This document shows, piece by piece, positions 46,894-51,745 of a stretch of 51,745 nt of DNA. Source of the DNA: Sphingobacteriia bacterium (GTDB lineage: Bacteria; Bacteroidota; Bacteroidia; Chitinophagales; Chitinophagaceae). The stretch spans positions 1 through 51,745 of the forward strand of contig RDZY01000024.1 of the NCBI GenBank assembly GCA_004294135.1. Direction: 5' to 3'. Below the pieces are notes generated by a model. The model saw only the letters and a program-made list of their open reading frames with translations, was not told the origin of the DNA and made no database searches. How positions within the stretch are numbered: position 1 is the first letter of the stretch; each line of letters begins with the position of its first letter. The translations under genes and the position numbers were made by a program.

Positions 46894-49800
46894 ATGATGA
46901 AACCTATCTGCATATCCCTTTTACTGCTTATGAGTAGTATTGGTATTTTAAGTGGTCAAACCACTACAAATGAAAGAATTTTAAAATTAGCTTCCTACAA
47001 TTTAAAGCTTGAGCATGAGTTAAATTATGCGAAGGCTATTGCAATGGCAAAACAAAAAAATTGGGAGCTAGCCATTAAATTAAGGGGTGGGCTCACTGCT
47101 AAATTATCTGGGATAGATGATTATGGATTTCCTAAATACATTAAATCAGATAATAACCTTATTGCTGCTGTAACAAGCAGAGCCAGTCAACTTTGGCCAG
47201 GAGGAAGATCTGGACTGAATTTATCGGGTAGTACGGCAGCCATGCGCAATAAGATAGGTATTTGGGAATTTGATGGCGCACCACTTTCAAGCCATGTTGA
47301 ATTTGGTAGCAGAATTCTTCAAAAAGACGTTCCAACTGGAAGTAGTGGCAATGATCACGCAACACATGTTGCTGGAACTATGATTGCAACAGGTGTAAAT
47401 CCAATAGCAAAAGGAATGTCATTCGGCGCAGTAAATTTAATTGCGTATGATCATCTATCCGATTTGTCAGAAATGACTACCGAAGCCGCAGCAGGTATAT
47501 TGCTATCAAACCATTCTTATGGACTGCTAGCGGGATGGAATTTTAACGATGCTCAAAGTAGGTGGGAGTTTTGGGGGCGTCCAGAAGATAGTGAAGATTA
47601 TCGCTTTGGTTTTTACAGTAATGATTCCAGAAGAATTGATTCCATTGCTTATAATGCACCCAATTATTTAATCATTTCTTCTGCAGGTAATGATAGAAAC
47701 AACGGGGGGCCAGAAATAGGAAAGCCTTTTTTCAGACTCAATTCAAATGGAAATATGGTAGCTGCCGGCAATCGTCCTTCTGGAATGAGCAGCAATGATT
47801 CGTATGATATTATTTCTGGATTTGGCGTCGCCAAAAACAACCTCACGGTTGGTGCTGTGAATGGCATCCCAAATGGTTATAATAAACCAGGAGATGTAGT
47901 TATGAGTGCTTTTAGTAGTTGGGGGCCTACTGATGATGGGAGAATAAAACCCGACTTGGTAGCCAATGGTGTAAACGTTACTTCAACAAGTACCAATAGC
48001 AATACTAGTTATAGCACAAAGAGCGGTACCTCAATGTCTGCTCCTAGCGTAACAGGTTCACTTTTGTTACTGCAAGAATATTTTACACAATTGAAGCCTG
48101 GTAGTTTTATGCGGTCATCAACCTTAAAAGGATTGGCCATTCATGCAGCTGATGAAGCTGGATTAGATCCTGGTCCCGATTATAGTTTTGGCTGGGGTTT
48201 ATTAAACGTACAAAAAGCAGTTAATGTGATGACCAATGCAATAAGTACTAACAATGCAATTACGAGTAGCGACTTATTATTCGAGAACAGTCTTAGCCAA
48301 GGCGGTGTATTTACAAGGCAGGTTGTTGCATCAGGTAAAATGCCATTGTCTGCCACCATTGCATGGACGGACCCTGTTGGAGCTGTAAACAGCAATGCGG
48401 CTAATAATTTAAACGACCGTACCAAAAAATTAGTCCACGATTTAGACATCACTATTACTAGAAATACGCAAGTATTCAGACCTTGGATCTTGAATCCTGC
48501 AGCTCCTTTCGCACCCGCACAAAAAGCAGATAACAATACAGATAATGTAGAAAGAGTAGATGTGGACAGTACCATTCCTGGAGAGACATATACCATCACG
48601 GTTAACCACAAGGGAAATTTAGAAAGGGGTGTACAAGCATATGCCTTAATTGTAAGTGGAGTTGGAGGTACAACCTATTGCGCATCGGCTTCTGGGGGCG
48701 GGGGCGCAAGGATTGACAGTATAGCTATTTCTAATTTACAAATACAACAGACTTCGGGATGTAAAACTTATACAGACAATACTCGCTTTGTAGCGGAGTT
48801 ACAGGCGCGGCAAGTAATTCCAATTACCGTTCGTGTGAATACTTGTGATGCAAGTACCAATAATAGGATGGTAAAAATATTTATTGATTATAATAATGAT
48901 GGGGATTTTAATGATGCAAATGAATTAGCTGCCACCAGTGGTATTTTACCTAGTACCAGCACCAACTATATTGGCAGTATTACTGTTCCAGATAATGTAA
49001 TTGTAGGAACAGTTACTAGGATGCGAATGATTGTGCAAGAAACCAGTGTTTCCGAAGATATCAATGCATGTGGCAGTTATGGTAAAGGTGAAACACAAGA
49101 TTATTTAATCAGAATTGCCAATCCTTCCAATGATCTGGCTTTAAGTAATATCATTTCTCCTCAATCAGGGGCTTGCGCCAACCCTTCACAATATATTGCA
49201 GTGGCTATTTCAAATAATGGTTCATTACCTCAAGTAAACGTACCAATTTCTGTAACGGTTGCAAATGGAGCTACTGTAATTACAACCATCAATGAAATTT
49301 ATCGTGGTACCATTGCCCCCCAAGCCATTGTTAATTATACTTTTCAGACGCCCTTTGCAGCGGCACCAGGCATTACCTATACAATTACTGCCACTACTGC
49401 GTTGGCTTCCGATCAAAATACAACCAACAATCAATTAATCGTTTCAACACCTATAACAGCTAACTCAGATTTACCCGTTGCAGAAGGCGTTGTATGTGAA
49501 AGCAGTGCTATTTTAAGAATTGTAAATCCCGTTAATTCAAACTATTTCTGGTACACAAACAATAATATAGTAACCCCATTTGCAATTGGAACCAATGTAT
49601 CTGCCAATTCTGTACCGGGCGATAGAACTTATTTTGTTGCCAAAGAAGCAAGGGGTACAATTGGAGCGGTTTCGAAATTGACTTTCCCGAATGGAGGATA
49701 CAATAATTTTGCGGGAAATTTCATGAAATTTAGTCACGATGCTCCCCTCACCATTGAGAGTGTTAGATTGTATATTGGAAATTCAGGCAGAGTGAAACTC

Positions 49801-50700
49801 ACGGTTGGTGATAACCTAACACCGGGTTCAACAGCGGGTCAATATACTTATAGACCTATTGCTTCCACTACCTTAAATGTAATTGCTACTACACCTACCC
49901 CAACAGAAGGTGCAGTAAGTGGGAACAACCCTGCTGATTCCGGTTCAATTTATACACTGAACCTTGCTATTCCAGGTAGCGGTGATAAAGTAATTATTGG
50001 AGAGTGTTTAGATGGGGCTACCATTTTTCGCAACAATACGATAACAGGCACCATTTACCCATTTGGTATAAGTGGACTAATGAATTATACTGGCAATAGT
50101 GTTGGATTGGCTCCACAAGCTGGACAAAATGAAAATCAATTCTGGTATTTTTTATACGATACCCGTGTTTCTTCTGGTTGTGTTAGCAATCGCGTTCCTG
50201 TAATAGCAGCGGCCAATATTCCACTCACTGTTTCACAAGTGAGTGATTCATTGGTGAGTAGTATTGCTACTGGAGCTTATCAATGGATATTCAATGATAC
50301 AGCAAATGTTAGTGGTGGCAATATTAAGTCGATTAAGCCCACCAGATCTGGTAATTACAAGGTGGTTGTTACGGATGGTTTTGGTTGTTCTAGAACATCT
50401 GCAAATTTTAATTATACTGTTACTGCAATTAACACCGTAGATCCGCAAGAAATAAAATTATCAGTATCACCCAATCCCAACAGTGGAATTTTCCAATTAA
50501 GTTTTGAAGTACCCAAAAGGAGTGATCTGTCCATTGAGTTGGTAAATGTATTAGGTCAAAGGGTCTATCTTCAAACAGCTGCAAATTTTATTGGAAAATT
50601 CAATCAGAAGATAAATATTCAAAATTTAAGTAGTGCTTTTTATCTTTTGAAAATTCAGCATGACAAAAAAACATATATCCAAAAAATAGTGATTCAATAA
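46894..50700 (+). CDS. Secreted subtilisin-like serine protease (S8) with GEVED domain and type IX sorting tail
   Basis: This 1268-residue protein has a signal peptide (about 1-21). An S8 domain contains Asp127 (IWEFDGAPLSSHVEF), His158 (NDHATHVAGT), oxyanion Asn266 (SSAGNDRNN) and Ser380 (GTSMSAPSVTGS). A jelly-roll-like P-domain follows (about 455-595). A GEVED domain lies near 645-735 (KIFIDYNNDGDFNDANELA, ETQDYLIRI) and a CARDB-like domain near 740-850. The last 80 or so residues form a type IX secretion sorting tail (LSVSPNPNSGIFQLSFEV, LVNVLGQRVYLQ, FYLLKIQHDKKTYIQKIVIQ). It should be secreted across the outer membrane and attached to the surface or released to degrade protein. Confidence 0.95.
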   Translation: MMKPICISLLLLMSSIGILSGQTTTNERILKLASYNLKLEHELNYAKAIAMAKQKNWELAIKLRGGLTAKLSGIDDYGFPKYIKSDNNLIAAVTSRASQLWPGGRSGLNLSGSTAAMRNKIGIWEFDGAPLSSHVEFGSRILQKDVPTGSSGNDHATHVAGTMIATGVNPIAKGMSFGAVNLIAYDHLSDLSEMTTEAAAGILLSNHSYGLLAGWNFNDAQSRWEFWGRPEDSEDYRFGFYSNDSRRIDSIAYNAPNYLIISSAGNDRNNGGPEIGKPFFRLNSNGNMVAAGNRPSGMSSNDSYDIISGFGVAKNNLTVGAVNGIPNGYNKPGDVVMSAFSSWGPTDDGRIKPDLVANGVNVTSTSTNSNTSYSTKSGTSMSAPSVTGSLLLLQEYFTQLKPGSFMRSSTLKGLAIHAADEAGLDPGPDYSFGWGLLNVQKAVNVMTNAISTNNAITSSDLLFENSLSQGGVFTRQVVASGKMPLSATIAWTDPVGAVNSNAANNLNDRTKKLVHDLDITITRNTQVFRPWILNPAAPFAPAQKADNNTDNVERVDVDSTIPGETYTITVNHKGNLERGVQAYALIVSGVGGTTYCASASGGGGARIDSIAISNLQIQQTSGCKTYTDNTRFVAELQARQVIPITVRVNTCDASTNNRMVKIFIDYNNDGDFNDANELAATSGILPSTSTNYIGSITVPDNVIVGTVTRMRMIVQETSVSEDINACGSYGKGETQDYLIRIANPSNDLALSNIISPQSGACANPSQYIAVAISNNGSLPQVNVPISVTVANGATVITTINEIYRGTIAPQAIVNYTFQTPFAAAPGITYTITATTALASDQNTTNNQLIVSTPITANSDLPVAEGVVCESSAILRIVNPVNSNYFWYTNNNIVTPFAIGTNVSANSVPGDRTYFVAKEARGTIGAVSKLTFPNGGYNNFAGNFMKFSHDAPLTIESVRLYIGNSGRVKLTVGDNLTPGSTAGQYTYRPIASTTLNVIATTPTPTEGAVSGNNPADSGSIYTLNLAIPGSGDKVIIGECLDGATIFRNNTITGTIYPFGISGLMNYTGNSVGLAPQAGQNENQFWYFLYDTRVSSGCVSNRVPVIAAANIPLTVSQVSDSLVSSIATGAYQWIFNDTANVSGGNIKSIKPTRSGNYKVVVTDGFGCSRTSANFNYTVTAINTVDPQEIKLSVSPNPNSGIFQLSFEVPKRSDLSIELVNVLGQRVYLQTAANFIGKFNQKINIQNLSSAFYLLKIQHDKKTYIQKIVIQ

Positions 50701-50720
50701 TATTTAAAGTCCAACTTCTT

Positions 50721-50752
50721 ATAAAGCCTCAGCATCTATGCTGGGGCTTTAT
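50721..50752 (+). terminator. Hairpin after the subtilase gene, probable weak terminator
   Basis: ATAAAGCCTCAGCAT (50721-50735) pairs with ATGCTGGGGCTTTAT (50738-50752), with one G-U pair and a two-base loop as drawn. Only a loose AT-rich stretch follows instead of a T run. It lies 20 bp after the subtilase stop. Confidence 0.6.
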
Positions 50753-50785
50753 AATTTAATTTACTATATTGTGTAAAACATTGCT

Positions 50786-51532
50786 ATGCTACAACCCTGG
50801 TTTAAATGTATCGTGGTTAAAATAGAGGATGCTACTCATAATACCCGAAGGTTCTGGCTGCAAATTCCTGAATTAGAAGTATTTGATTTTGAGCCGGGAC
50901 AATTCATCACATTCGACCTTCCCATTCACGAACAACGCAATAAAAGATGGAGAAGTTATTCCATTTCTTCTGCTCCAGATGGCACCAATATTATTGAACT
51001 GGTAATTGTATTGATGGAAGATGGATTGGGAACTCCTTATTTATTTAATGAGGTAAAAGTAGGTTCTGAATTAATTTTAAGAGGGCCGCAAGGAAAATTC
51101 ACTATGCCGGTTGAATTAAACAAAGACCTGTATTTAATTTGTACTGGAACAGGTATAGCACCATTTCGATCTATGGTACATTATATTGCTGCACATGATA
51201 TAGCGCATCAAAATATTCATATTATTTTTGGTTGCAGAACATTGGGTGATAGTCTTTACGAAGCCGAATTAAAAGCATTGGAACAAACCCTACCTAACTT
51301 TTTCTTTCATCCTTGTTTTTCCAGAGAAACAGAATTACAATCTGGCCAATATAAGGGTTATGTACACCATGCTTACCAGCAATTAATTGCAAATAACAAA
51401 GAAGTAGATGGTAGTTTGCCACCAGCATATTTTTATTTTTGCGGCTGGAAAAATATGGTAGACGAGGCCAAACAAAATATTCTTGCACTTGGTTATGATA
51501 AAAAAGATATTCATTTAGAATTGTATGGTTAA
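50786..51532 (+). CDS. Ferredoxin-NADP reductase-like FAD/NAD(P)-binding oxidoreductase
   Basis: This 248-residue protein has an FAD-binding barrel with RSYS (56-59, flavin phosphate and isoalloxazine contact) and EPGQFITFDLP. The nucleotide-binding half has TGTGIAPFRSM (120-130), the HIIFGCRTLGDSLYEAEL segment and YFYFCGWKNMVDEAK near the C-terminus. It has no iron-sulfur or globin domain, so it passes electrons between NAD(P)H and a separate partner. It follows the subtilase but is separated from it by a hairpin. Confidence 0.9.
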   Translation: MLQPWFKCIVVKIEDATHNTRRFWLQIPELEVFDFEPGQFITFDLPIHEQRNKRWRSYSISSAPDGTNIIELVIVLMEDGLGTPYLFNEVKVGSELILRGPQGKFTMPVELNKDLYLICTGTGIAPFRSMVHYIAAHDIAHQNIHIIFGCRTLGDSLYEAELKALEQTLPNFFFHPCFSRETELQSGQYKGYVHHAYQQLIANNKEVDGSLPPAYFYFCGWKNMVDEAKQNILALGYDKKDIHLELYG

Positions 51533-51610
51533 TTTTTTCAGAGCAAGACAGGATATAGCTAATTCATTTCAATAGTAAAGGTCAAGAAACCCAAAAGCAA
51601 GGGAAAAACC

Positions 51611-51665
51611 ATGGTATCCTCATGGTATCCTCATGGTATCCTCAATGTATCCTCAATATATCCTC
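51611..51665 (+). repeat. Five tandem 11-bp repeats, consensus ATGGTATCCTC
   Basis: Units start at 51611, 51622, 51633, 51644 and 51655. The first three are identical (ATGGTATCCTC); the fourth reads AATGTATCCTC and the fifth AATATATCCTC. They lie in non-coding DNA after the oxidoreductase gene; the remaining sequence from 51533 to the window end shows no convincing gene. Confidence 0.85.
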
Positions 51666-51745
51666 AATAGTAGTTCAATGAAAGTTGCATAAAACATTTA
51701 GCCCTTCAAAAAAACGACTCATTTTAGGGGCAAAAAAAGGCTAGG

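Overview
The window looks like a chromosomal segment from a member of the Bacteroidota, most likely the Chitinophagaceae; the family placement is inference. Supporting signs are a SusC/SusD pair, a subtilase with a type IX secretion C-terminal tail, LytS/LytTR regulation, a split transketolase, a long ileS, and promoter-like TAnnTTTG elements without obvious Shine-Dalgarno sequences. The DNA is AT-rich. I saw no rRNA, tRNA, CRISPR array, prophage or insertion sequence.

Left part (1-11827). A WD40-type protein that probably carries a caspase domain beyond the edge follows a papain-like peptidase with a DUF4384 tail. A divergent membrane protein with an HExxH motif lies across a 40-bp palindrome. 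Next comes a tight five-gene operon (8646 to 5130): a membrane protein, an ABC ATPase, an ABC permease, an exported protein and a methyltransferase. An M28 aminopeptidase and a LytS/LytTR two-component pair follow.

Middle part (12013-34055). dxs is followed by an AT-rich accessory patch (14014-17156). The patch holds a Crp/Fnr regulator, a frameshifted lipoprotein with a permuted papain-like fold signature, and three tandemly duplicated small membrane proteins. Two FNR-type boxes (TTGATnnnnATCAA type) precede the regulator and the lipoprotein. Housekeeping genes follow: scpA, mscL, ppk2, a DMT transporter, frr, a WecA/MraY-like transferase, the transketolase N-terminal half, a LolC/E-like permease, rbfA, an MsbA-like exporter, an FkbM methyltransferase, a DksA-like protein with a histone-H1-like tail, ileS, a D-lactate dehydrogenase-like enzyme and a lipoprotein.

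Right part (34142-51745). A SusD/SusC pair lies downstream of an AraC regulator with a cysteine cluster. gyrB, a 68-residue protein, mfd, a small lipoprotein, the large subtilase and a ferredoxin-NADP-reductase-like flavoprotein follow. The window ends in non-coding DNA with five 11-bp tandem repeats.

The best candidates for something undescribed are the 14.0-17.2 kb patch, which is laid out like an effector with duplicated immunity-type membrane proteins under a dedicated regulator, and the multi-peptidase locus at 1-5.1 kb.
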